In this document: piece by piece, positions 1 to 5,545 of the stretch
Layout: each line of letters begins with the position of its first letter
Numbering within the stretch: the stretch's first letter is position 1
Assembly: GCA_025353525.1 (NCBI GenBank)
Contig: JANXOO010000924.1
Coordinates: 1-5,545 of the forward strand
DNA: 5,545 nt
Direction of reading: 5' to 3'
Source of the DNA: Schlesneria sp.
Lineage (GTDB): Bacteria > Planctomycetota > Planctomycetia > Planctomycetales > Planctomycetaceae
Notes under the pieces: model-generated
What the model saw: the letters and a program-made list of their open reading frames with translations, nothing else
Databases searched by the model: none
Told to the model about the DNA's origin: nothing
Program-made: the position numbers and the translations under genes

Positions 1-238
1 TGCAACGACGGGAAACTCAAATATCGGAGCGTTGACGTTAGCCAGTCGATCCGGGTCGAATATTGTCACTCATGTGATCACGTTCGGGGGCGAAGCCGCA
101 TCCGGCGGTACGCAGGCAGCGATGGTCACTGCGGCCACAGGCGGAAACGGCATGTTTTTCAATGCAGCCACAACTGCGCAGTTGCAACAGGCGTTTCAAA
201 CAATCGCTGACAGCCTTCCCGCTGTTCTTATCAAGTAG
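1..238 (+). CDS. VWA-domain protein, C-terminal fragment (Tad/TadG-like)
   Basis: The frame is open from base 2 to the TAG stop at 236-238, giving about 78 residues of a protein that begins outside the window. The visible part reads like the last strand and helix of a von Willebrand factor A domain: a hydrophobic strand (VTHVITFGGEA), then a helix with AAMVTAATGGNGMFFNA, then TTAQLQQAFQTIADSLP. This matches the usual VWA ending of a strand, an 'A..TGG..F.A' turn and a final 'L..AF..IA' helix. The MIDAS metal site would lie upstream and cannot be seen. VWA domains are common in TadG-like proteins of Tad/Flp pilus loci, and the next gene is TadE-like, so a role in surface-pilus assembly is the best inference. 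The stop codon lies inside the next gene's ribosome binding site. The VWA call is fairly firm; the TadG assignment comes only from context. Confidence 0.75.
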   Translation, partial: ATTGNSNIGALTLASRSGSNIVTHVITFGGEAASGGTQAAMVTAATGGNGMFFNAATTAQLQQAFQTIADSLPAVLIK

Positions 239-242
239 GAAT
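235..242 (+). promoter_or_regulatory. Ribosome binding site overlapping upstream stop codon
   Basis: The stretch AGTAGGAA contains the TAG stop of the VWA gene (236-238) and a purine-rich Shine-Dalgarno-like core ending 7 bases before the ATG at 250. A ribosome finishing the first gene would sit on this site, which suggests translational coupling. It also supports 250 as the start of the TadE-like gene over the later in-frame ATGs at 325 and 349, which lack a comparable site. Confidence 0.5.
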
Positions 243-249
243 TCGAAAC

Positions 250-795
250 ATGTTGGCTCGACGAACGACGACCGGGGAGCACAATCGCCACATTGCGAAG
301 TTTAATTGCTGTCATGACGCGACGATGATCAAAGGTCGCCGAGCCACAATGATCAAACGTCGCGGAGCGACGACGGTTGAACGTCGCGGAGCGACAATTA
401 TTGAACGTCGCGGAGCGACGACGGTTGAATTCGCGTATTGCCTTCCCATACTTCTGGCATTCATCTTCGGAATTCTGGAATTTTCCCGAGTCACTCAACT
501 GCAGCAGTCGGTTCGACTGGCGGCGTTCGAAGGTGCCAGAGCGGGGATCACGATGGGTGCAGTCACATCGGACGCTCAAACCGCGGTGACTCGAGTCATG
601 TCAGCGATGAGTATTTCCGCGTACACGACGACAATCTCACCTAACCCGCTCGCATACACCAGCCCGTCCGTGACTGTCACGGTGGCACTCGATCCAACTC
701 AAAACGCATGGTTCTCGTGGTTTGTCAGTAGCAACAATACTATCACCGCCAGCGTGACCTTGCTGCGCGAAATCGATTCCGTTTCGGTTCCGTAA
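250..795 (+). CDS. TadE-like pilus assembly protein with repeat-expanded leader
   Basis: This 181-residue protein belongs by sequence to the TadE-like family, small single-pass pseudopilins of Tad/Flp pilus systems. The core motif is intact: RRGATTVEFAYCLPILL at residues 53-69, a hydrophobic membrane helix at about 61-80, then EFSR and the conserved AAFEGARAG near residues 93-101. About 80 residues of extracytoplasmic domain rich in Thr, Ser and Val follow. Gly55 with Glu60 at +5 fits a prepilin peptidase site (G/ATTVE). The leader is unusual: residues 24-60 are five tandem 8-residue units (ATMIK twice, then ATTVE, ATIIE, ATTVE, joined by GRR or RRG), so a G-A-x-x-x-E motif occurs three times, at 39-44, 47-52 and 55-60. 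The leader is therefore about 55 residues, much longer than usual for the family. The start at 250 is supported by the Shine-Dalgarno overlapping the upstream stop. The gene lies 11 bp after the VWA gene and is probably co-transcribed with it. Confidence 0.85.
   Translation: MLARRTTTGEHNRHIAKFNCCHDATMIKGRRATMIKRRGATTVERRGATIIERRGATTVEFAYCLPILLAFIFGILEFSRVTQLQQSVRLAAFEGARAGITMGAVTSDAQTAVTRVMSAMSISAYTTTISPNPLAYTSPSVTVTVALDPTQNAWFSWFVSSNNTITASVTLLREIDSVSVP
319..429 (+). repeat. 24-bp in-frame tandem repeat, about 4.6 units
   Basis: Units begin at 319, 343, 367, 391 and 415; the last is cut after 15 bases where the membrane helix begins. Units 3 and 5 share the same 15-base start (GCGACGACGGTTGAA), and unit 4 differs from unit 3 at only a few bases (ACAATTATT in place of ACGACGGTT). 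Units 1 and 2 carry ATGATCAAA in place of ACGGTTGAA. The tail CGTCGCGGA is identical in units 2, 3 and 4 and degenerate in unit 1. Older, more diverged copies lie upstream and the freshest lie against the membrane segment. The period is a multiple of three, so copy-number change would lengthen or shorten the leader without a frameshift. Confidence 0.9.
358..420 (+). repeat. Iterated hairpins within the tandem repeat
   Basis: At each unit junction the tail and the next head form an inverted repeat. CGTCGC-GGA-GCGACG is a perfect 6-bp stem with a 3-base loop at 358-372 and again at 406-420. A 5-bp version (GTCGC-GGA-GCGAC) lies at 383-395. The junction between units 1 and 2 (about 335-347) is degenerate. 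Whether these form in mRNA or have any role is not known; they may be a by-product of the repeat sequence. Confidence 0.6.
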
Positions 796-885
796 GAATC
801 AGTATTTGAGAAGTCCGGCAGACCCGTTAGCATCCGGGGTTCAGGGACACAATTGAAACGATTTCGGTCCCGGAATTCATCATCC

Positions 886-898
886 CCGGAAGTTCCGG
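886..898. repeat. Short palindrome CCGGAA-G-TTCCGG
   Basis: A perfect 6-bp inverted repeat around a single G lies in the 136-bp gap between the TadE-like gene and the nuclease gene, 34 bases before the nuclease ATG. A further CCGGAATT half-site lies at 870-877. It could be an operator half-site pair or a small hairpin in the leader, or chance. No convincing -35/-10 pair was found beside it. Confidence 0.3.
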
Positions 899-931
899 CG
901 AATTCGATCGGTTGGCGGAAAGGATTCTGTC

Positions 932-2119
932 ATGCGGCATCTGCTGGTATTAGTATTCTTTTGCGGGATCGTATTGTCGGTTCGCCCCGTGTCTGCCTGG
1001 AACGAAGTGGGCCACATGACGGTGGCTCGAATCGCGTGGGATAAACTTTCTGATGGAGAACGCTCGGCCGTTGTGGCGATGTTGTCGCATCATCCCCACC
1101 TGCACGAACTGCTCTTGAAAGGGCGGCCTGCCCATGTTGCACAGAACGAATGGATTTTCGTTCGAGCTGCGACCTGGCCTGACAGTGTCCGCCCGCCACG
1201 ACAGCATCACAATGAGCCGATGAATTCGCATTCGATTCACCGGTTTCATCATCCGACGTGGCACTATGCCAATTTCGAGTATCGAGCCGGGCAGCGCGAG
1301 ACGGCACTGCCTGATCATACGTTGCCTCACGCCGGGCGCGTGTTGCCAGGCACGGGCCACTCGGCACCTGATCATTCGTCCCTGTCGCATTCTGCCGAGT
1401 CGCATACTGCCGAGTCGACGGACATCATCGAACAACTCGATCATTCCTGGCAGATCATTCGCGGCAAAGAAAGAGAGTATTCCCGGCCCGAAATCGAATT
1501 CGGTCAGCCAGAGATCCGTGCCATCCGGCTTTGCTGGCTAATGCACCTGACAGGCGACATTCATCAACCGCTTCACGTTGCGACATTGGTGGATCCGCGC
1601 ACTCCGTTGCTTCAGCACGGGGACGAAGGAGGTAACAAGCTGGCGGTCCGGATCAATCAGACATCCGCACCGAAAAAGCTTCACTCTGTTTGGGACGACC
1701 TGCTCGGTAATAATCCGCATTTCGACAGGGTCGTGCAACTTGCAGAACGTATTACTCACGACCCGCAATTTGCCGAGAGTCGATTACCCGAGTTTTCGAG
1801 CCACAAGTACTCGTGGGAGTTTGCCGAAGAGAGTTATCAGGCGGCAAAAGAAGTGGTCTACCAGAACGGGCAGATCCGGTTTGTTTCCTGGGCGAGTGTC
1901 GAGTCCCGTGAAGTGGCGGCCGATGACGTTCCTGTCATACCACAACCGTCGCTGGATCGGGCACACGTCGTGGCCCATCGCCGCATCGCGCTGGCAGGTT
2001 ATCGCCTTTCCGAGCGATTGAAATACATCGTCTCGCGAGACAATACGCGGCCTCTATCGGCAGGAGTTGCCGATTCTCCAGCGGGGTCGTCAGTACCCAT
2101 GCGCCGATTCGTTCGATAG
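932..2119 (+). CDS. Secreted S1/P1-family zinc nuclease
   Basis: This 395-residue protein matches the S1/P1 nuclease family, three-zinc phosphodiesterases that cut single-stranded DNA and RNA and often also act as 3'-nucleotidases. Residues 1-22 are a signal peptide (hydrophobic core, ending VSA) that would leave Trp23 as the mature N-terminus. In P1 nuclease the N-terminal Trp is itself a zinc ligand, so this cleavage matters. By motif, all nine expected ligands are present: Trp23, His28 (WNEVGH), Asp84 (TWPDSVR), His111 (WHYANF), His205, Asp209 and His215 (HLTGDIHQPLH), and His251 and Asp255 (LHSVWDD). The C-terminal ALAGYRLSERL also fits the family. A His/Ser-rich, low-complexity insert lies at about residues 118-163, between the Asp84/His111 and His205 parts of the site. 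The product is expected to be periplasmic or extracellular and to scavenge nucleotides or phosphate. GGAAAGGA at 917-924 gives a good Shine-Dalgarno 7 bases before the ATG. A terminator-like hairpin follows. Confidence 0.93.
   Translation: MRHLLVLVFFCGIVLSVRPVSAWNEVGHMTVARIAWDKLSDGERSAVVAMLSHHPHLHELLLKGRPAHVAQNEWIFVRAATWPDSVRPPRQHHNEPMNSHSIHRFHHPTWHYANFEYRAGQRETALPDHTLPHAGRVLPGTGHSAPDHSSLSHSAESHTAESTDIIEQLDHSWQIIRGKEREYSRPEIEFGQPEIRAIRLCWLMHLTGDIHQPLHVATLVDPRTPLLQHGDEGGNKLAVRINQTSAPKKLHSVWDDLLGNNPHFDRVVQLAERITHDPQFAESRLPEFSSHKYSWEFAEESYQAAKEVVYQNGQIRFVSWASVESREVAADDVPVIPQPSLDRAHVVAHRRIALAGYRLSERLKYIVSRDNTRPLSAGVADSPAGSSVPMRRFVR
1385..1414 (+). repeat. 15-bp direct repeat in nuclease insert
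   Basis: Two adjacent copies of TCGCATWCTGCCGAG (W is T in the first and A in the second) encode SHSAE and SHTAE within the His-rich insert. GATCAT recurs nearby at 1313, 1370, 1439 and 1453, which suggests that the insert grew by short duplications. Confidence 0.75.
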
Positions 2120-2349
2120 GGTGAGTTCTGTCTGGACACACTCTGGCAGATGAGATAATTGATGACGCGGTCTCTCCACGTCATCTCATTTTTCTGAAAA
2201 TTTTCTTCGTCGTTCGAAATCATCAATCGTGGTTGACGTTTTTGCGTCTTCGCGCCGGGTTTTCGTAACTCCGCGTTGTTGTCACGCCGTATTTTCGCCT
2301 TGAATCCCGCGTCATTGCCAACTGCAATTTACACTCTGGAAAGCCCACG
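2120..2349 (+). other. Intergenic region ahead of dehydratase gene
   Basis: This 230-bp gap contains the terminator-like hairpin, then AT-rich sequence and probably the dehydratase promoter. TTGACG at 2233-2238 resembles a -35 box, but the hexamer at the proper distance (CGGGTT) is a poor -10, so no promoter is claimed. TGGAAAG at 2337-2343 is the likely Shine-Dalgarno for the ATG at 2350. No small gene or RNA is evident. Confidence 0.4.
2161..2193 (+). terminator. Probable rho-independent terminator after nuclease gene
   Basis: GATGACG (2161-2167) pairs perfectly with CGTCATC (2179-2185) across an 11-base loop; GG (2169-2170) and CC (2176-2177) could extend the pairing inside it. A run of five T (2189-2193) follows after TCA. 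An alternative pairing, ATGAGAT (2150-2156) with ATCTCAT (2183-2189), sits directly against the T run. It begins about 40 bases after the nuclease stop and is well placed to end that transcript before the dehydratase gene. The stem is short and only moderately GC-rich. Confidence 0.5.
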
Positions 2350-4227
2350 ATGAAGTATCGGCTCGTCGTCACGCTGTTGGTGTATGTCGCGCTTTATACC
2401 GCGTGTCTGGTGGTCGCATTCCTGTTGAGGTTCGATCTGGAATTTCACGCCGAGGTTGCACGTCGGCTGCTGGAATCGTTGCCCTTCGTTCTGATTGTGA
2501 AAGCGACAGTGTTTATCGCAACTCGCGAATGGCGGCGGCGACATCGCTATACGACAATGAACGATATTGTGGCGATCATCGTCACAGCGAGTGTCAGTTC
2601 GGCGATGATCGGCGCTCTGCACGCAATTGGACTGCTCCAGTACAGTCTGCCTCGTTCAGTGATCGCAATCGACTGGTTGTTGACGGTCCTCGCGACCGGG
2701 CTGTTGCGGACATCTGTTCGATTGTGTCTCGAACGATCACACTATGAAGGCTCGCATTCCGAACAACTGCGAGCTCTTGTTTTTGGTGCGGACACAAAGG
2801 CAATTTCGATCCTGCGAGCTCTTCAGAACGCATCCTCGGAATACAAGGTCGTGGCTCTCGTCGACCCGACAGGTGCTGCTGCGAAGTCGCTGATTGGCGG
2901 CGTTCCCGTCGCGACATCGTCACAGGATGTTTCAGAAATCGCGCGACGTTTCCTTGCGACACACTTGTTGATTCCCAGCGGAATTCCAGGCAAGACGGTC
3001 AGAGAATTGCATCGGGTTTGCCGGGAAAATGGTCTCACCGCTCGCGTGATCCCCGATGTGAACGAGATCGTCGCCGGACGCGTCAAACTGACGATTCGCG
3101 ATGTCACGATTTCGGACCTGTTGCATCGTGAGCCGACTCGAATTGATCTGGACAGCATTGCCGACTGTATTGAAGACAAGACCGTCCTGGTGACCGGTGC
3201 AGCGGGCAGCATCGGGTCGGAATGTTGCCGCCAGATCGTTGAACTCAAGCCGAAAACACTGATTCTCGTCGATCATTCCGAATACGGAATGTTCCAGATC
3301 GAGCAGGAACTGGTTGCGAAAGATATCGGCGATGTTGAACTGGTTTATGTCATCGCCGACGTGAATGACCAGATCGCACTCGGACGGGTCTTCGGCGACC
3401 ACTTGCCGGATCTGGTCTTTCACGCGGCCGCATACAAGCATGTGCCGCTGATGGAACAGAACGTGCAAATTGCCATTCAGAATAACGTCATGGGGACAAA
3501 GTCGATCGTCGATCTGGCGGATCGGTTCGGCGTCGAACGTTTCGTGATGATCTCGACCGACAAGGCCGTTCGACCGACGAGCATCATGGGGGCAACCAAG
3601 CTGGTCGGCGAAAAATATCTTCAAGCCGTCGCGACGAAATCAACGACGAAGTTTATTACTGTGCGATTCGGAAACGTCCTGAATTCTGCCGGAAGTGTTG
3701 TCCCGACGTTTCGTCGGCAAATTCTGGAAGGTGGACCGATCACGGTGACTCATCCTGAGATGACCCGGTTTTTTATGACGATTCCCGAGGCCGTACAGCT
3801 TGTCGTGCAGGCGGGAGCGATTGGCGACTCGGGGCAGGTGCTGATTCTTGATATGGGTGAACCGGTCCGGATCGTCGATCTGGCCAAAGATATGATCGAG
3901 CTGTCGGGGCTGCGATATCAGGAAGATATCGACATTGTCTTTACGGGACTCAGGCCCGGTGAAAAAATGTACGAAGAGCTGTTTTACGGCAGCGAAACGA
4001 AAGCGAAAAAGATTCACGAAAAAATTTTCTGCGCCGAACGGGAACCGATTCAGGCCAGTGCGATCCGACGGCATATTCAGGAACTGGAACGTGCGTCTCG
4101 CGGTCGTATGATCGAAGCACGCAATGCCATCTGGAGTGTCGTTGCCGAGTACGAGGCAGATGACGCCTCGACAGCGGCAACTTTGTCGTTCCAGGGGCCG
4201 CAAGTGGCCTCACGAAAAGCCGCCTGA
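2350..4227 (+). CDS. FlaA1/WbpM/CapD-type nucleotide-sugar 4,6-dehydratase
   Basis: This 625-residue protein is a long, membrane-anchored polysaccharide-biosynthesis enzyme of the WbpM/CapD/PglF type. Family members remove water from UDP-GlcNAc or a similar UDP-sugar to give a 4-keto-6-deoxy intermediate for surface glycans. Four membrane segments are predicted at about 5-26, 41-57, 72-95 and 101-119, with the conserved LRFD after the first. A CoA-binding-like Rossmann region follows at about 140-260, and its glycine motif is degenerate (VFGADTKA, 144-151). The catalytic SDR domain starts at about 277 with TGAAGSIG (282-289) for NAD(P) binding. HAAAYKHVP (358-366), STDKAV (402-407), IMGATK (412-417), RFGNVL (439-444) and LRPGEKMYEEL (534-544) are all family hallmarks. 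Met413 in place of the usual SDR Tyr, with Lys417, gives the S-M-K active site known from WbpM-type enzymes. Length and architecture are normal. The exact substrate cannot be told from sequence alone. It stands alone here, convergent with trpF. Confidence 0.93.
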   Translation: MKYRLVVTLLVYVALYTACLVVAFLLRFDLEFHAEVARRLLESLPFVLIVKATVFIATREWRRRHRYTTMNDIVAIIVTASVSSAMIGALHAIGLLQYSLPRSVIAIDWLLTVLATGLLRTSVRLCLERSHYEGSHSEQLRALVFGADTKAISILRALQNASSEYKVVALVDPTGAAAKSLIGGVPVATSSQDVSEIARRFLATHLLIPSGIPGKTVRELHRVCRENGLTARVIPDVNEIVAGRVKLTIRDVTISDLLHREPTRIDLDSIADCIEDKTVLVTGAAGSIGSECCRQIVELKPKTLILVDHSEYGMFQIEQELVAKDIGDVELVYVIADVNDQIALGRVFGDHLPDLVFHAAAYKHVPLMEQNVQIAIQNNVMGTKSIVDLADRFGVERFVMISTDKAVRPTSIMGATKLVGEKYLQAVATKSTTKFITVRFGNVLNSAGSVVPTFRRQILEGGPITVTHPEMTRFFMTIPEAVQLVVQAGAIGDSGQVLILDMGEPVRIVDLAKDMIELSGLRYQEDIDIVFTGLRPGEKMYEELFYGSETKAKKIHEKIFCAEREPIQASAIRRHIQELERASRGRMIEARNAIWSVVAEYEADDASTAATLSFQGPQVASRKAA

Positions 4228-4234
4228 CGACGCC

Positions 4235-4891
4235 TCACTTCACGCGTGCGTTTTCCACGAACTGGCGGACGAGTTCCGGATCCTTGATTCCCGGCGACGA
4301 TTCGACTCCGCTCGCGACATCGACTCCCCAGGGGTTTGTTGCAACAATTGCCTGAGCAACATTGGCAAAGGTCAGGCCACCCGCCAATATCAGTGGTGGC
4401 CACTGATCACAGTCATACTCGCGAACCAGCGCGTTCCAGCAGACGGTTTTTCCGGAACCGCCGAACGAGCCTTCGACATGAGCATCGACCAGGCAGGCGT
4501 CGAGGCTGATCTTTAATGAGCGACATTCGTCGAGAAAGATTTTCAAATCCGCCAGCCCGTCATTGCGCATGCGCCATGCACGGATGAGTCGGATGTGGGG
4601 CAACAGGTGATGCAGTTCGGCGAGATCTGATGGTGTCTCGTCCCCGTGAAATTGCACCCTGTCGAGGCGACATTTGTCGGCGATCGACGCGATGTCAGAG
4701 ACCGGCTGATTGACGAAGACCCCGACTCGCTCGACTTCCGGGGGCAAATTCAAAGAGATTTCGACCGCTTGATCGATTGTGACGGATCTCGGCGAACGGG
4801 AATAGAAATTCAACCCGATCGCATTGGCACCGGATTTCGCGACCTGCAATGCTGTTTCGCGGTCTCGAATCCCGCAGATTTTGATCCACAT
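4235..4891 (-). CDS. trpF: Phosphoribosylanthranilate isomerase
   Basis: TrpF carries out the Amadori rearrangement of N-(5-phosphoribosyl)anthranilate to CdRP, the third step of tryptophan biosynthesis from chorismate, in the cytoplasm. The protein is 218 residues, typical for the family, with a (beta/alpha)8 barrel pattern. It starts MWIKICGI; Cys6 is the expected general base. Asp136 in LVDAHVEG is the expected general acid. Other hallmarks are VGVFVN (56-61), VQFHGDE (79-85), GGSGKTVCW (144-152), LILAGGL (167-173) and VDVASGVE (190-197), the last two forming the phosphate-binding loops. The frame stays open upstream to an ATG at 4981, but the added 30 residues are Arg/Cys-rich and unlike the family. 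AGGA lies 9 bases before the ATG at 4891, so that start was chosen. No other trp gene is in the window. The gene ends 7 bp from the stop of the convergent dehydratase gene. Confidence 0.95.
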   Translation of the reverse strand: MWIKICGIRDRETALQVAKSGANAIGLNFYSRSPRSVTIDQAVEISLNLPPEVERVGVFVNQPVSDIASIADKCRLDRVQFHGDETPSDLAELHHLLPHIRLIRAWRMRNDGLADLKIFLDECRSLKISLDACLVDAHVEGSFGGSGKTVCWNALVREYDCDQWPPLILAGGLTFANVAQAIVATNPWGVDVASGVESSPGIKDPELVRQFVENARVK

Positions 4892-5021
4892 GATGACCAG
4901 TCCTGACCCTGCCCGCCGAGCCCGACAATTCGATTGGCAGGCGGCGACGGCGATGGTCGCTCGCAAATGAAATTGACTCATTAAAGGCCGTTAGCATCAC
5001 CTCGGTCGCCTGGTTCGCGGA

Positions 5022-5048
5022 ATTGTATACAAAATCGCATCGCCAATT
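5022..5048 (-). promoter_or_regulatory. Weak candidate promoter for trpF
   Basis: Read on the minus strand, TACAAT (5022-5027) matches a -10 box at five of six positions and sits in an AT-rich patch about 130 bases before the trpF ATG, in the 197-bp gap after the GGDEF gene. The -35 side (around TTAAAT, 5046-5051) is poor. No attenuator-like Trp-codon leader peptide was found in the gap. TrpF could instead be expressed by read-through from upstream, since no terminator is obvious between the two genes. Confidence 0.22.
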
Positions 5049-5088
5049 TAAGCAGACCTCATAAAGCACCAGCATATCAGGAGACAGA

Positions 5089-5545
5089 TTATTCCGCAGC
5101 AAAGTATTTTTTCAATTCTCGCATCAGGATCTGAGTTCTCGCTTCAAATGCCTTGCCATTGCGATACCACCCGAGCGAACGCATTTTGACGTTGATTCGT
5201 ACTTTTCGGGAACGTCCGCTTCGACCCGAGTCTTTCATCAAAAGTTCGATTTGAACTCCTTGACGCGAAGGTGACGACCTGAAATAGCCCGCCAATCCTG
5301 CTCCCGAAAGATTTACCACAACCCGCTCGGGACTGGCATCAGCGACGTGAGCCTTGTGGTCGCTAATGAATCCTCCGAGCTTGTAGTACACCAGTTCCGA
5401 ACCGATAAACGCAGAAAAGCTGCTCGAAAACTCGAACGTGCATTTTGAATCGCGTTTGGCTGCCCCGACTTCGCTGGCTTCGAGTTGAGCTCGCATTAAC
5501 GAACAGGTACGGTCGCGTCCCGCCTCCTTCGCCGCATAGAGCGCC
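5089..5545 (-). CDS. GGDEF protein with C-terminal PilZ-like region, partial
   Basis: The frame is open from the right edge to the TAA stop at 5089-5091, giving about 151 residues that are the C-terminal part of a larger protein. The first visible residues, encoded at 5515-5544, read ALYAAKEAGRDR, the hallmark end of a GGDEF (diguanylate cyclase) domain, so the ATG at 5494-5496 is internal rather than the start. After a linker comes a mainly beta-type region with VNLSGAGLAGYF (NxSxxG encoded at 5296-5313), then GVQIELLM and a final helix ILMRELKKYF. The NxSxxG motif followed by strands resembles a PilZ c-di-GMP-binding domain, but the partner RxxxR motif is not visible at the expected distance before it. 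The GGDEF assignment is strong. The PilZ call is tentative, and c-di-GMP binding by it may be absent or altered. The catalytic GG(D/E)EF motif itself lies outside the window. Confidence 0.8.
   Translation of the reverse strand, partial: ALYAAKEAGRDRTCSLMRAQLEASEVGAAKRDSKCTFEFSSSFSAFIGSELVYYKLGGFISDHKAHVADASPERVVVNLSGAGLAGYFRSSPSRQGVQIELLMKDSGRSGRSRKVRINVKMRSLGWYRNGKAFEARTQILMRELKKYFAAE

Noticed and set aside
319..429. CRISPR-like array
   Set aside because: The repeats are directly adjacent with no spacers, in frame in a real gene, and encode a protein motif.
196..579. Minus-strand and alternate-frame ORFs across the TadE-like gene, some with repeated APRRS-like units
   Set aside because: The 24-bp repeat is a multiple of three and keeps several frames open at once. 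These ORFs lack a ribosome binding site and recognisable domains, whereas the plus-strand frame encodes a clear TadE motif.
853..1044. Short plus-strand ORF starting at TTG 853
   Set aside because: It overlaps the nuclease signal peptide and N-terminal zinc motifs in another frame and has no ribosome binding site or domain.
2233..2261. Sigma-70 promoter for the dehydratase gene (TTGACG at 2233)
   Set aside because: The -35 is good, but the hexamer at 17-base spacing, CGGGTT, does not resemble a -10 box, and shifting the spacing gives nothing better.
2932..4203. Long minus-strand ORFs opposite the dehydratase gene
   Set aside because: They are mirror frames of a strongly conserved coding sequence and show no family motifs of their own.
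4892..4981. N-terminal extension of trpF from the ATG at 4981
   Set aside because: The 30 added residues are Arg/Cys-rich and unlike the family; TrpF proteins normally begin at the M-x-x-KICG strand, and AGGA is well placed before the ATG at 4891.
4892..5088. Trp attenuator or riboswitch ahead of trpF
   Set aside because: No short leader peptide with clustered Trp codons, no antiterminator/terminator pair and no known aptamer core were seen in the gap.
4695..5102. 135-residue minus-strand ORF overlapping trpF in another frame
   Set aside because: It shows no recognisable domain and most of it lies over the well-supported trpF; it is a frame shadow.

Overview
The window looks like ordinary chromosome from a free-living Gram-negative bacterium of moderate GC. 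A planctomycete (Planctomycetota) is my best guess. It rests on the combination of a VWA/TadE-type pilus gene pair, a secreted S1/P1 nuclease, a long FlaA1/WbpM-type dehydratase and a GGDEF-PilZ-like protein, sparsely packed in short units. This is inference from gene content; there is no rRNA or other phylogenetic marker here.

Layout. Positions 1-238 (+) hold the C-terminal end of a von Willebrand factor A (VWA) domain protein. It is followed 11 bp later by a TadE-like pilin-class protein (250-795, +). After a 136-bp gap comes a secreted zinc-dependent S1/P1-family nuclease (932-2119, +), with a probable terminator hairpin just after it (about 2161-2193). A 230-bp gap then leads to a four-TM polysaccharide-biosynthesis nucleotide-sugar 4,6-dehydratase (2350-4227, +). 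Tail to tail with it, 7 bp away, is trpF (phosphoribosylanthranilate isomerase, 4235-4891, -). The right edge (5089 to beyond 5545, -) is the C-terminal part of a protein that carries the end of a GGDEF diguanylate cyclase domain followed by a PilZ-like region.

How the genes relate. The first two genes probably form one unit for a Tad/Flp-type surface apparatus. The dehydratase would supply modified sugars for surface polysaccharide or glycoprotein, and the GGDEF protein would act in c-di-GMP signalling. These fit a loose surface/attachment theme, but nothing in the sequence shows them to be co-regulated. The nuclease (probably nucleic-acid scavenging) and trpF (tryptophan biosynthesis) look like independent housekeeping or nutritional genes.

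The most unusual structure is in the TadE-like gene. A 24-bp tandem repeat (five 8-residue units) has expanded the leader so that the prepilin-peptidase-type motif G-A-x-x-x-E occurs three times in a row, with only the last copy next to the membrane segment. The same repeat forms a series of short perfect hairpins in the DNA/mRNA. I see no CRISPR array, tRNA, rRNA, insertion sequence or obvious defence system.
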